From the NCBI RefSeq assembly GCF_902833905.1, contig NZ_CADFGP010000001.1, positions 62,001-126,000 of the forward strand: a DNA stretch of 64,000 nt, written 5' to 3'. The position numbers were made by a program, and so were the translations under genes. Of the stretch, positions 45,213 through 54,921 are shown in pieces (position 1 is the first letter of the stretch; the number at the start of each line of letters is the position of its first letter). The notes under the pieces are model-generated. The model ran no database searches. It was given only the letters and a program-made list of their open reading frames with translations, and was not told the DNA's origin. The DNA comes from Paraburkholderia tuberum STM678 (GTDB lineage: Bacteria; Pseudomonadota; Gammaproteobacteria; Burkholderiales; Burkholderiaceae).

Positions 45213-45761
45213 ATGAAAAAACAAGTAACGCAACTCATGATCGCGCTGATGGGCCTGTCCGTCGCGCCGATGGTTTTCGCTCAAGCTGTACCGGGCACAG
45301 GTCAGGTAACGTTCAATGGAGAACTGTATGACGACACCTGTGTGATCAACTCGGGTGACGAGGACCAAACGGTCACGCTGCCTCGGGTGTCTTCGCAGAC
45401 GCTGCCTGCGGCTGGCGTAGTCGGCGGGTCCACGCCGTTCAACATTTCGGTGTCGCAGTGCCCGGCAACGCTGACCCATGTCGCGGCGCATTTCGAGACC
45501 ACGAACATGGACCCGGTTACGCGTAATGCCATTAACCAGGCAACTACCTCGCCGGCCGCGAACGTCGAAGTGCAATTGCTTGACCACAATTTCACGAATG
45601 GCGCGGCGCAGGTGCTTCCGCTGGGCAGCACGGGCGAGTTCGTTGCTGTTGGGAACGACGGTACGGCAACGATGTACTACGCCGGCCAGTACTATGCAAC
45701 AGACAGAGCCACGGCCGGTAACGTGACGGCTGTTGTTCGCTACACGTTGGCATACCAGTAA
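45213..45761 (+). CDS. Fimbrial major subunit (type 1 fimbrial protein)
   Basis: 182 residues from the ATG at 45213 after AAGAGGAA. The signal peptide is MKKQVTQLMIALMGLSVAPMVFA. The mature protein has the subunit pattern GQVTFNGELYDDTCVINSGD, a second Cys in ISVSQCP, and the C-terminal beta strand VTAVVRYTLAYQ used in donor-strand exchange. It is the first gene of a chaperone-usher operon. Confidence 0.9.
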   Translation: MKKQVTQLMIALMGLSVAPMVFAQAVPGTGQVTFNGELYDDTCVINSGDEDQTVTLPRVSSQTLPAAGVVGGSTPFNISVSQCPATLTHVAAHFETTNMDPVTRNAINQATTSPAANVEVQLLDHNFTNGAAQVLPLGSTGEFVAVGNDGTATMYYAGQYYATDRATAGNVTAVVRYTLAYQ

Positions 45762-45851
45762 GCGAATCTAAGCCGAATGGCATCGGGTTGCTCTTCTAGT
45801 TCGAAGGCAACCCGAAGTGGCATTCCGCTTATCTGTCGCGTGGAGGAGCGA

Positions 45852-46625
45852 GTGTCTTCAATGAAGTTTCCAATGTTGTTCGCCGCAGCTGTCGCCTTAA
45901 GTGTGACCTCGTTTGCTGCACAAGCTGCTATCACCATTACCGGTACCCGAGTTATTTATCCGGCGCAAAACCGCGAAGTCAATGTTCGTTTGAACAATGT
46001 TGACAGCCGTCCGGTTTTGGTCCAGGCATGGCTGGACGACGGCGATGCGGCCGCTGCCCCGAATGAAATCAAGGTGCCGTTCACGTTACTGCCGGCGGTA
46101 TTTCGGGTCGAGCCTCACAGAGGGCAGGCTTTGCGCATCCTGTTCACAGGCGGCGACATGCCGAAGGACCGTGAGGCTGTCTATTGGCTGAACGTTCTCG
46201 AAATTCCGCCGAAGCCTAAGGACGCTGATGACCGGAACATGATTCAGCTCGCGTTCCGAACGCGTATCAAGATGTTCTACCGGCCGGTATCGTTGCTCGA
46301 TGACCCAACGGCGGGGCGGGCACAGCTGAAGTGGCATCTCGAGGCAAATGACAAAGGTCAGAGCATCGTTCGTCTGGACAACCCATCGCCCTACTACATT
46401 TCCCTCGGCACGGCAGAGGTAGAAACGGCAGGCAGGAAAGTCGCTCTTTTGCCCGATATGGCACCGCCGTTCGGGCACGTCGATCTCCGTCCACAAGATG
46501 GAAAGCTGGATATCAAAGCTCCTGCCACTGTTTCCTATACGGTTCTGAACGACTTCGGTACAGCGATCAAGGACTCGGCGGAAGTGACAGGTGCGCAAAG
46601 CGCGGAAGCGCAAAAGAATCAATAA
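45852..46625 (+). CDS. Periplasmic fimbrial chaperone
   Basis: 257 residues from the GTG at 45852, which has GGAGG at good distance; the ATG at 45861 is an alternative. The signal peptide ends SFAAQA. A PapD-like double immunoglobulin fold is shown by GTRVIYPAQNREVNVRLNN, FRVEPHRGQALRI and REAVYWLNVLEIPPKP, with Arg/Lys of the subunit-binding cleft in FRTRIKMFYRP. It holds subunits before delivery to the usher. Confidence 0.92.
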   Translation: MSSMKFPMLFAAAVALSVTSFAAQAAITITGTRVIYPAQNREVNVRLNNVDSRPVLVQAWLDDGDAAAAPNEIKVPFTLLPAVFRVEPHRGQALRILFTGGDMPKDREAVYWLNVLEIPPKPKDADDRNMIQLAFRTRIKMFYRPVSLLDDPTAGRAQLKWHLEANDKGQSIVRLDNPSPYYISLGTAEVETAGRKVALLPDMAPPFGHVDLRPQDGKLDIKAPATVSYTVLNDFGTAIKDSAEVTGAQSAEAQKNQ

Positions 46626-46637
46626 TTGAAATACGGG

Positions 46638-49475
46638 ATGTCGGGCGTGCGGAATAGTAAGACGGCGGTTGAAAGAGTATTCAGTAATGTCCCTTTCCGG
46701 TTTCATCCACTGGCTTGGGCGGCAATCATAGCGTCGGGCTGGGTCTTTTGCTCAAATTCCGCGGTCGCCGCGTGCGCGCCGGACTCAGCGGCGACGCCAT
46801 CCAGCGAATGCTCGGCGTCCGAGTTGCCGCAACAGGAAGCCGGTGTCGACGGAGAAGCTGCGCGTACGGATGCGTCATCTACCACGGCGACATCAAATGC
46901 GCCCGCTGCGGAAGTTCCGCAAGAAGTCGAGTTCAATCCAGCATTCTTTACGGGCAATGTCGCCGATTTGTCACGCTATACGCGAGGCAATCCTGTTGCT
47001 CCCGGTGTTTATCCGCTCGAACTGCTCGTCAATGGTAAGAAGCGTGGACGCTTCGATGTCCTGTTTCAGGCAGTGCCGGGCTCGGATATCGCAACGCCCT
47101 GTTTCACGATGCCTGGCCTCGACCGCGCTGGCGTAGATACCGAGCGCGTGGCCCAGCGGTTGAAGGAAGCAGGAAAGGGCGACTTCGACGATACGGATGC
47201 GTCAGTGCAATGCGTCCCGCTGGTTGAAGCCGTACCGGGATCGGTTGCATCGTTCAACACCGCCGATCTGCAACTCGATCTGTCGATTCCACAGATCGAA
47301 TTGCGCAAGGAGGCTGCCGGTTACGTTGATCCGTCCCGTTGGGACAACGGGATCAACGCAGGCTTCGTGCAATACAGTCTCGCCGGCTATATGACCCACC
47401 AGAACAATGGTAGCGGAGACTTCAGCAGTGTCTACCTCGGTCTGCAAAGCGGATTCAACGTGAACGGCTGGCGTTTCCGCCAGTGGTCCACGGTAAGCTC
47501 GCAGAACCGGGGTTCCGGCACGCATTGGCAAAGTGTCGCGCTGTTTGCGCAACACGATGTCACGGCGCTTAAGAGCCAACTGACGATCGGCGACAGCTCG
47601 ACGAGCGGCGACGTCTTCGACTCATTCAACGTGCGTGGCGTCCAGCTTTCGAGCGACGACCGCATGTTGCCGGATTCCATGCGCTCCTACGCGCCGGTTG
47701 TGCGTGGCGTGGCTGATACCAATGCACGCATCATCGTGCGTCAGAACAACATCATCGTGGCCGAGACCAGCGTGCCGCCGGGGCCGTTTGAACTGAACGA
47801 CCTGCCGGCTACGGGTTATGGCGGCGACCTTCAGGTCACTATTACAGAATCCGACGGCCGTCAGCGGACTTTTCTGGTGCCGTTCGCGTCCGTCCCGCAG
47901 TTGCTGCGGCCTGGTGTTGCACGTTTCAATCTGACGACCGGTGTCTATCGCGATACCGTGCTGAATAACCATCCGTGGGTGGCGCAGGCGGTTTATCAGC
48001 GCGGCCTGACAAACCTGTTGACCGCCTACACCGGTGCACAGTTTGCGGAAGGTTACTGGGCTGGCCTGATGGGTGTCGCGCTCAATACGCCGCTCGGCGC
48101 ATTCGCGTTTGACGTAACGGCGGCGGGAACGAATATCCCCGGCGTGTCTGGTGGTCGTCCCGGTTACAGTACCCGGATCAGCTACAGCAAGCTCCTTCCA
48201 GGGCCCAACACGAATTTTTCGGTTGCGGCTTACCGATACTCGACCTCACGCTTCTATAGCCTGCATGACGCGATGTACGCGCGATATGGCTCCCGAGACA
48301 CCACGGGTCAGTATGACTACCGCACGCGCAGCCGTCTGCAGCTGAATATCAACCAGCCAATCGGCGAGTCGAGTTCTTTTTATATCGCCGGCAGTTCGCA
48401 GAACTACTGGGGCGCGTCGAAGGGCTACGACCTGCAATATCAGGTTGGTTTCAACAGCGCGTACAAGCGGGTGTCCTACTCGCTATATGCGCAACGCACG
48501 CGCCTGCAAAACTCGAAGATCAGCACGCAGGTCGGTTTGAACCTGACGATTCCGCTCGGCAAGGTCGACTCGAACGAGCATCATATGTTCGACTATCTGA
48601 CCACCAACGTTTCGCGCGGCTCGAACGGGGATAGCACAATTCAGGCCACTGCGTCGGGCAACACGAGCGGAGCCACGCCGATCACCTACGGTGTCAACGC
48701 GTCACGGATCGTCGCCGGCGACAATCGGACCGTTTCCGCGGGTGGTTACGCGATGTATCGCGCGCCGTTCGCTACTTACAACGTCAATGCATCGATCAGC
48801 AATCAGACCCGTCAAGCCGCGTTCAACGCCGACGGCGCGGTCGTCGTTCACAGTGGCGGCATGACGCTGAGCCCGCCGCTTGGGCAGGCGTTCGCGCTCG
48901 TCGAAGCGAAAGGCGCGGAAGGCGGCCGGATCATCAATGGCCAGGGTGCAAGGATTGACGCTAACGGCTATGCGGTGGTGTCTTCGCTGATGCCATACCG
49001 GGTCAACACGGTCGCGCTGGATCCGAGCGACGTGTCGCTCGACGTTGAACTGGGCAACACGAGTGAGGAAGTCGTGCCGCGCGCGAGTTCGCTCGTCAAG
49101 GTGAAGATTGCGACCACGCAGGGCACGCCGATTTTCGCCGAGGTTTTGGATCGGGAAGGCAAAGCCATGCCGATGGGCACCGAGCTATTCGACGAGTCCG
49201 AGAAATCGGTGGGCATCGTCGGTCAGGGGGGCCTCGCGTACCTGCGCGGCCTCGAGCACGAAGGCAAGCTGCTGGTGCGCTGGGGCAATCGCGCAGCGGA
49301 GCAGTGCGTGATGCCCTACACGGTGCCGGACGACGACAAGGCGGACAGCGGTCAGCGCGCGGGGATCGTTGCGCGCATCAAGCTGAGCTGTGATCCAGCG
49401 CTAGTCTGGTCTCCGCCGGCAAAGTCCGTAGCGCGACGTTCAGCGGGCGCGGCGCTTGTCAGTTCGCTTCGCTGA
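46638..49475 (+). CDS. Outer-membrane fimbrial usher with an extended N-terminal linker
   Basis: 945 residues from the ATG at 46638; a TTG at 46626 is also in frame. The signal peptide ends NSAVAA. About 50 residues rich in Ser, Ala, Thr and Pro come before the usual mature start VEFNPAFFTGN, which is unusual. The N-terminal chaperone-binding domain, the 24-strand barrel with its plug (VVRGVADTNARIIVRQNNIIVAETSVPPGPFELNDL) and two C-terminal domains with a Cys pair follow. It secretes and assembles the fimbria. Confidence 0.93.
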   Translation: MSGVRNSKTAVERVFSNVPFRFHPLAWAAIIASGWVFCSNSAVAACAPDSAATPSSECSASELPQQEAGVDGEAARTDASSTTATSNAPAAEVPQEVEFNPAFFTGNVADLSRYTRGNPVAPGVYPLELLVNGKKRGRFDVLFQAVPGSDIATPCFTMPGLDRAGVDTERVAQRLKEAGKGDFDDTDASVQCVPLVEAVPGSVASFNTADLQLDLSIPQIELRKEAAGYVDPSRWDNGINAGFVQYSLAGYMTHQNNGSGDFSSVYLGLQSGFNVNGWRFRQWSTVSSQNRGSGTHWQSVALFAQHDVTALKSQLTIGDSSTSGDVFDSFNVRGVQLSSDDRMLPDSMRSYAPVVRGVADTNARIIVRQNNIIVAETSVPPGPFELNDLPATGYGGDLQVTITESDGRQRTFLVPFASVPQLLRPGVARFNLTTGVYRDTVLNNHPWVAQAVYQRGLTNLLTAYTGAQFAEGYWAGLMGVALNTPLGAFAFDVTAAGTNIPGVSGGRPGYSTRISYSKLLPGPNTNFSVAAYRYSTSRFYSLHDAMYARYGSRDTTGQYDYRTRSRLQLNINQPIGESSSFYIAGSSQNYWGASKGYDLQYQVGFNSAYKRVSYSLYAQRTRLQNSKISTQVGLNLTIPLGKVDSNEHHMFDYLTTNVSRGSNGDSTIQATASGNTSGATPITYGVNASRIVAGDNRTVSAGGYAMYRAPFATYNVNASISNQTRQAAFNADGAVVVHSGGMTLSPPLGQAFALVEAKGAEGGRIINGQGARIDANGYAVVSSLMPYRVNTVALDPSDVSLDVELGNTSEEVVPRASSLVKVKIATTQGTPIFAEVLDREGKAMPMGTELFDESEKSVGIVGQGGLAYLRGLEHEGKLLVRWGNRAAEQCVMPYTVPDDDKADSGQRAGIVARIKLSCDPALVWSPPAKSVARRSAGAALVSSLR

Positions 49476-49548
49476 AGTGCGAAGGTCGATACCCGGTCAG
49501 CGCCAGCGCTGCGGCTTAGATGATTCCGCCGACAGTAGAGGTCAGAAA

Positions 49549-50112
49549 ATGAAAAATATTTGTAGATACTTTCGGATTGCCGGACTAATTTCCGGATTGA
49601 TCGCAGGTGCACTGTTGGGATCGGTTTGCGTACATGCGCAAGGCTCGCCTTCGGTCACGCTCAATTTTAGTGGCACCTATAACGCGACGACGTGTGCGCT
49701 GGTGAGTTCGCCCGACATGACGGTCACGTTGCCGACGCTTTCGACGCAATCGCTGCCGACGGCCGGAGCTATAGATCGCGGCTCAAAGTTCTTTACCATC
49801 ACGATCCAATGTCCAAGCGGTGTAACGGGGGCGCGCGTGTATTTCGAGAGCGGTTCGTCGACCGATCCCAACACCGGGAATCTGGACCTGCAGAATGCGA
49901 GCGGGGCGGCGTCGGCAACGAATGTACAGGTCATGCTGGCCAATGAGGACGGATCGCGGATCAAGGTCGGCGACCGGTCTACGATGAGAGTCGTTCCGAT
50001 CACGTCCACGGATCCAACGCCGGTGAAGTTCATTGCCAGCTACTATGCAACCGGTCGGGCCACGGCTGGCACCGTCAATACATTCGTCACCTATGTCGTC
50101 GAAATGCCCTGA
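49549..50112 (+). CDS. Fimbrial subunit (second)
   Basis: 187 residues after AGAGG. The signal peptide ends GSVCVHA. Subunit features include VTLNFSGTYNATTCALVSSPD, Cys in ITIQCPSG and the final strand VNTFVTYVVEMP. It resembles the first subunit (same TLP-L-TQSLPTAG segment), so it is more likely a second pilin or a terminator subunit than a two-domain adhesin. No lectin-bearing tip gene is visible in the operon. Confidence 0.88.
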   Translation: MKNICRYFRIAGLISGLIAGALLGSVCVHAQGSPSVTLNFSGTYNATTCALVSSPDMTVTLPTLSTQSLPTAGAIDRGSKFFTITIQCPSGVTGARVYFESGSSTDPNTGNLDLQNASGAASATNVQVMLANEDGSRIKVGDRSTMRVVPITSTDPTPVKFIASYYATGRATAGTVNTFVTYVVEMP

Positions 50113-50140
50113 GGGTGCCGGCGCGAATACGTTTCTTATT

Positions 50141-50848
50141 ATGTTTGACTCAACAGTCGCGCTCATGCGAGCGACTGCGTTGCATGCAGCACTGCTGTCC
50201 GACGGCGCGGAGCTGCCGGCTATTCCTTTTTGGCGCGCGCGTTGCAGTACGTTGGTCGAGACGCTACAGCAGCAAATGCTGGATCGAACTTTTCCGGCAA
50301 CGGACATCCGGGAAGTCAGCCTCGCACAATGCGTTCTGCTAGATGAACTGACGTTGCATGCATTGCCGTCCAGGCAGCGCGAGGAATGGTTGCGTGACCC
50401 GCTGCAGATGCGTTTTCATGGCGTGCGCGATGGCGCCGCATGGGTATGGCACCGGATCGAGGCGGTGGTGGACGGCGGCGATCCGGACCCCGCCGGACTT
50501 GAGTTCTACACCATGTTGCTGGGGCTGGGCTTCGACGGCGGACGCGAAAACGCCAACGCATATCTGGAGCGTGCGAAATCGGCGTTGAACGGGCATCCGC
50601 GTAATAAGGCGGCGTTCTCCATACCCGACGCACCGGATAACGCCATGCCACCGACCAATTCGCTTCGGCCGTCGGACGTGTCACGCATCTCACATTCACG
50701 CAGAATCGCCGGCGGGGTGATTGCTGGTGCGGTTGCCATCGCGTCACTATGGACGGCGATGGATCTTAGTCTGGACGTTGCGACGCGCGGTCTACTTCAA
50801 ACGTCGTCGCCGCAGAGTAGTCCTATGCAGACGGAGCGTTCGCAATGA
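50141..50848 (+). CDS. TssL/DotU-like T6SS protein, short form without OmpA domain
   Basis: 235 residues, first gene of the T6SS block. The cytoplasmic DotU fold is visible: LLDELTLHALPSR, DPLQMRFHGVRDGAAWVWHRIE and LEFYTMLLGLGFDGG. It ends with one membrane segment (GGVIAGAVAIASLWTAM) and a short periplasmic tail. TssL normally forms the inner-membrane base of the T6SS complex with TssM. It overlaps the next gene by 4 bp (ATGA). A second, OmpA-bearing TssL lies at 57442, so this copy is extra. Confidence 0.85.
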   Translation: MFDSTVALMRATALHAALLSDGAELPAIPFWRARCSTLVETLQQQMLDRTFPATDIREVSLAQCVLLDELTLHALPSRQREEWLRDPLQMRFHGVRDGAAWVWHRIEAVVDGGDPDPAGLEFYTMLLGLGFDGGRENANAYLERAKSALNGHPRNKAAFSIPDAPDNAMPPTNSLRPSDVSRISHSRRIAGGVIAGAVAIASLWTAMDLSLDVATRGLLQTSSPQSSPMQTERSQ

Positions 50849-52524
50849 TTTCCGGAAACAGCTACCGGGCGGCGCTGATCTGGATCGCTGTCTCCGTAGT
50901 TGGACTGATATGGCTATGTTTGCCGCTTGCTCTCCAACCATCGTGGCTTGTTGTGCTCAGTCTTGTTCTGTTGACGGGGGTGGGCGCCGCCGTTTTGCCA
51001 GCTTACGGGCGATCGCATCCGACTCACGAGGATCAGGATTTTCAGCTCGGGAACGTGCGTCAGTTATCGATCGTTCTCGTCGTCGGGCCGCATGCCGGCG
51101 CGTTGTTTGCACGCGATGGCCAGACATCCGCACTGCGACGTAACGGTGATGCGCTGTGGTTGCGTGTCCGGTCCCCGCAGCAGTTGTCCAGCGTGTTGGC
51201 CACGGTGATGGAGTCGCATCAACGTCCGCCGGATGCCGTGTTGATGCCCGTTGTTCCCGACGGTGAGTGCGACGATGCTGTGATTCGCCGCGAATTTTCC
51301 CGCTGGAAGCATCAAATCGACGCTTGCATCGGTCCCCGGGCGTTCGTATTACCCTGCTATATCGCGATCTACGCGTACCTCGGCTCGAATAGCGACCGCG
51401 CAGTGGAACCGGTCTGGTTCGGCGATGCCATGAGTATCTCGACGATGCAACCCGCGACCGCAACCGCGCGGCAACATGTGCAAGCGCTCAGGCAACAGCT
51501 GGATCAGGCCTGGCTCGCTGTCGCCCACCCGGAACGTGCGTCGCGCGCGGGTCTGGGGCATGCAGTGTTCGACTGGCTAGAAGATGAGGCGCTGCTATCG
51601 ATACTTTCATCGCTCGCGAACACCGCGCCGTTCTCGCTGCGCGGCTTGCTGTTGGCCGACATAGGACACCCACCGATGCGTCCAGGCGCATGGACGCGAT
51701 GGCTCACCGGCAAGACCGCGCTGCGGCCGCTGCTGACGAGGCCGAGGGCTCAACCGAAGCCGCTGTCTCTGCCTTTACTTACGACCATCGCGCGGAACGA
51801 CAGATTCCGGGTTTCGAAGAGCGAGTGGGCCCGGTCGTATTCCGGAAGCTTGCACGCGTTGGCTGCGTCAGCGGTCGTCCTGATGGTGTCGATTGGTGTC
51901 TCCGCATGGTCGAACAGCAGGTTGGTCACGCGAGTCGCCGACGACCTCGAGGCTTACACGCATATACCCACAGCCCGCGCGGATACGAAGCGTGAGCGAT
52001 TCGAATCGTTGCGCAGACAATCCGCCGAGCTGGCTCGTTATGCGAGCAACGGTGTGCCGACCGGGCTCGGCTGGGGACTGTATCGGGGCAAGCAGTTGCA
52101 AGTCGCGCTTGAACGCGTGACCGCGACATCGCATTCCCCGACGATCGCCGCGCATTCCCCGCCCCTTGCTGTGACGATCGACAGCCTCTTGTTATTCGAC
52201 AGCGGCAAGACGACGCTCAAGTCAGGTGCAGAGCCAAGGCTCCACACGGTTCTCGATCTGATTCGCGCGAATCCCGACAAGCGAATTCTCATCGCGGGTC
52301 ATACTGACAACGTGGGTGCCAGCGTCGCGAATCATAAGCTCTCCGAGGCACGCGCGCGGGCCATCCGCGATTGGTTCGTCAACACGGCTACGTTGCCCGT
52401 CACACGTTTCGCAATTCAGGGGTATGGCGATACCCGGCCGATCGCCGGCAACGAAACTAGTCAGGGGCGCGAAATGAATCGTCGTGTCGAAATCACCGTT
52501 GTTCCCGATTCAGGCACGCACTGA
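50845..52524 (+). CDS. TssM-like membrane protein fused to an OmpA peptidoglycan-binding domain
   Basis: 559 residues. Two membrane helices at the N-terminus (IWIAVSVVGLIWLCLPLAL and LVVLSLVLLTGVGAAVLPAYG) are followed by a cytoplasmic part of about 280 residues without a Walker A motif. A third helix (about residue 335, ALAASAVVLMVSIGVSAW) leads to a TssM-like stretch (RFESLRRQSAELARYASN... WGLYRGKQLQVAL) and a C-terminal OmpA domain (IDSLLLFDSGKTTL, ILIAGHTDNVGA, NRRVEITVVP). It looks like a TssM that lost its GTPase and long periplasmic part and gained a cell-wall anchor. Confidence 0.8.
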   Translation: MISGNSYRAALIWIAVSVVGLIWLCLPLALQPSWLVVLSLVLLTGVGAAVLPAYGRSHPTHEDQDFQLGNVRQLSIVLVVGPHAGALFARDGQTSALRRNGDALWLRVRSPQQLSSVLATVMESHQRPPDAVLMPVVPDGECDDAVIRREFSRWKHQIDACIGPRAFVLPCYIAIYAYLGSNSDRAVEPVWFGDAMSISTMQPATATARQHVQALRQQLDQAWLAVAHPERASRAGLGHAVFDWLEDEALLSILSSLANTAPFSLRGLLLADIGHPPMRPGAWTRWLTGKTALRPLLTRPRAQPKPLSLPLLTTIARNDRFRVSKSEWARSYSGSLHALAASAVVLMVSIGVSAWSNSRLVTRVADDLEAYTHIPTARADTKRERFESLRRQSAELARYASNGVPTGLGWGLYRGKQLQVALERVTATSHSPTIAAHSPPLAVTIDSLLLFDSGKTTLKSGAEPRLHTVLDLIRANPDKRILIAGHTDNVGASVANHKLSEARARAIRDWFVNTATLPVTRFAIQGYGDTRPIAGNETSQGREMNRRVEITVVPDSGTH

Positions 52525-52729
52525 AAGTACTCGTCGCGGGTAGCCCTCTGGGAGCCTGCGTTCGCGCACGCCAACCCGGCCTCGCTTTTGCGAACGGGAC
52601 AGACTTTTGGGCAACCGCCCATATCGCCGCGCTGTTCCGAGACATAACATCTTCAGCTTGCGGATTTCATACGAAAGCGAGCGGTGTCGCCGCTCCTTCT
52701 TTTATTTGAGCGAACAACCTCAGAGCACT

Positions 52730-53263
52730 ATGTCGGCTTCTACCAGTTCTCAAAAATTCATCGCACGTAATCGTGCCCCCCGCGTCCAGATTGAATACGA
52801 CGTCGAAATTTACGGTTCGGAAAAGAGAGTCGAACTCCCGTTCGTGATGGGCGTCCTCGCCGACTTGTCGGGCAAGCCGCTCGAACCGTTGCCCGCCGTC
52901 GGCGATCGTAAGTTCTTCGATATCGACATCGAGAACTTCGATGAGCGAATGAAGGCCATGAAACCGCGTGTCGCGTTCGCGGTGCCCAACACGCTGACGA
53001 ACGAAGGTCATCTGATGGTCGATATCACGTTCGAAAGCATGGACGACTTCTCGCCCGCAACCGTCGCAAAGAAGGTTGACGCGCTTGCGCAGCTACTCGA
53101 GGCGCGTACGCAACTCGCCAATCTGCAAACGTATATGGATGGCAAAAGTGGCGCGGAAAACCTGGTCAGCAAGGTGTTGAGAGACCCAGCGTTACTCGAA
53201 GCGCTCGCAAAGGCGCCAAAGCCGGAAGCGGCATCCACCGGCGAACCGGTGACCAACGAATGA
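52730..53263 (+). CDS. tssB: T6SS contractile sheath small subunit TssB (VipA)
   Basis: 177 residues from the ATG at 52730. Family features include APRVQIEYDVEIYGSEKRVELPFVMGVLADLSG, FFDIDIENFDERMKAMKPRVAFAVPN and the helical C-terminus. With TssC it forms the contractile sheath around the Hcp tube. It lies 43 bp before tssC. Confidence 0.96.
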   Translation: MSASTSSQKFIARNRAPRVQIEYDVEIYGSEKRVELPFVMGVLADLSGKPLEPLPAVGDRKFFDIDIENFDERMKAMKPRVAFAVPNTLTNEGHLMVDITFESMDDFSPATVAKKVDALAQLLEARTQLANLQTYMDGKSGAENLVSKVLRDPALLEALAKAPKPEAASTGEPVTNE

Positions 53264-53306
53264 TTTTTGCTTTCCGCACGAAAGCACAGCCTGAAACAAT
53301 GGGGAA

Positions 53307-54812
53307 ATGATGGCCGAACTTCAAGCGAACACGCGCGCCAAGGCAACGGCGAGCGTGACCAATCAGTCCGATTTCAACGCACTCCTATCGCGCGAATTCA
53401 AGCCCAAAACGGAGCGCGCGCGCGAGGCTGTCGAGGGGGCTGTCCGGACGCTTGCTCAACAAGCACTGCTTACATCGGCAACGGTGTCCGACGACGCGTA
53501 CAAAAACATAGAGTCAATTATTGGGGAGATCGATCGCAAATTATCCGAACAGATCAACCTGATTCTCCACCATGAAGATTTTCAGAGTCTTGAGAGTGCA
53601 TGGCGGGGGCTTCATCACCTCGTCGCGAACACGGAAACGGATGAGAAGCTGAAGATCCGCTTTATGGATGTGTCGAAGGACGACCTGCGTCGCACGATGA
53701 AGCGCTATAAAGGGATTGCGTGGGACCAGAGTCCGTTCTTCAAGCAAATTTACGAGGAAGAATACGGGCAGTTGGGTGGCGAGCCGTACGGCTGTCTCGT
53801 CGCCGACTACTACTTCGATCACACGCCCGCCGACGTCGACCTACTGGGCTCGATTGCAAAGGTGGCGGCAGCGTCGCATGCGCCGTTCATTACGGGCGCG
53901 GCACCGTCCGTGCTGCAGATGGACTCGTGGCAGGAACTCGCCAACCCGCGCGACCTGACGAAGATTTTTACGCAAAACCTCGAGTACGCACTTTGGAACT
54001 CGCTGCGTAGTTCGGAAGACGCGCGCTACATCGGCCTTGCAATGCCGCGTTTCCTTGCACGTCTGCCGTATGGCGTCAAGACGAATCCGGTCGACGAATT
54101 CAATTTCGAAGAGGCGACCGCCGGCGCGGATCATCAACGCTATGTATGGTCGAACGCGGCCTACGCAATGGCGGTGAACATCAACCGTTCGTTCAAGAAC
54201 TACGGTTGGTGCACGCTGATTCGCGGCGTGGAAAGCGGTGGGGTAGTTGAAAACCTGCCGTGTCACACGTTCCCGACGGATGACGGTGGCATCGACATGA
54301 AGTGCCCGACGGAAATTGCGATCTCCGACCGCCGCGAAGCGGAATTGTCGAAGAGTGGTTTCATACCGCTCATTCACCGCAAGAACACTGACTACGCGGC
54401 GTTCATCGGCGCGCAATCGTTGCAGAAGCCGATCGAGTACCACGATCCCGACGCAACTGCGAACGCGAATCTATCGGCCCGTCTTCCGTATCTGTTCGCG
54501 TGCTCGCGCTTTGCGCATTACCTGAAGTGCATCGTGCGCGACAAGATCGGCGCATTCAAGGAGCGGGACGAAATGCAGCAATGGCTCAACGAATGGGTCA
54601 TGAACTACGTTGACGCCGATCCCGCTAATTCGTCGCAGGAAACCAAGGCACGTCGACCGCTGGCCGCGGCCGAAGTGGTCGTCGAGGACGTCGAGGGAAA
54701 TCCGGGATATTACCAGGCGAAGTTCTTCCTGCGTCCGCATTTCCAACTTGAAGGTCTGACGGTTTCTTTGCGTCTCGTCGCGAAGCTGCCGCTCGTGAAG
54801 GATGCAGCCTGA
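53307..54812 (+). CDS. tssC: T6SS contractile sheath large subunit TssC (VipB)
   Basis: 501 residues; the start could also be the next ATG (53310). Hallmarks are LHHEDFQSLESAWRGLHHLV, FFKQIYEEEYGQLGGEPYGCLVADYYFDH, the conserved GWCTLIRGVESGGVVENLPCH and the C-terminal FFLRPHFQLEGLTVSLRLVAKLP. It pairs with TssB in the sheath and is recycled by ClpV, which is not in the window. Confidence 0.97.
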   Translation: MMAELQANTRAKATASVTNQSDFNALLSREFKPKTERAREAVEGAVRTLAQQALLTSATVSDDAYKNIESIIGEIDRKLSEQINLILHHEDFQSLESAWRGLHHLVANTETDEKLKIRFMDVSKDDLRRTMKRYKGIAWDQSPFFKQIYEEEYGQLGGEPYGCLVADYYFDHTPADVDLLGSIAKVAAASHAPFITGAAPSVLQMDSWQELANPRDLTKIFTQNLEYALWNSLRSSEDARYIGLAMPRFLARLPYGVKTNPVDEFNFEEATAGADHQRYVWSNAAYAMAVNINRSFKNYGWCTLIRGVESGGVVENLPCHTFPTDDGGIDMKCPTEIAISDRREAELSKSGFIPLIHRKNTDYAAFIGAQSLQKPIEYHDPDATANANLSARLPYLFACSRFAHYLKCIVRDKIGAFKERDEMQQWLNEWVMNYVDADPANSSQETKARRPLAAAEVVVEDVEGNPGYYQAKFFLRPHFQLEGLTVSLRLVAKLPLVKDAA

Positions 54813-54921
54813 CCTGACGTCTACCGTTCATTCGGTGATTGAGCGACGGACAGGCGCTCACTAAATATGCCTGACTTTCATTGAGCATCTTTAAAACTAA
54901 TCGGTATCAAGGAGTACTTTT

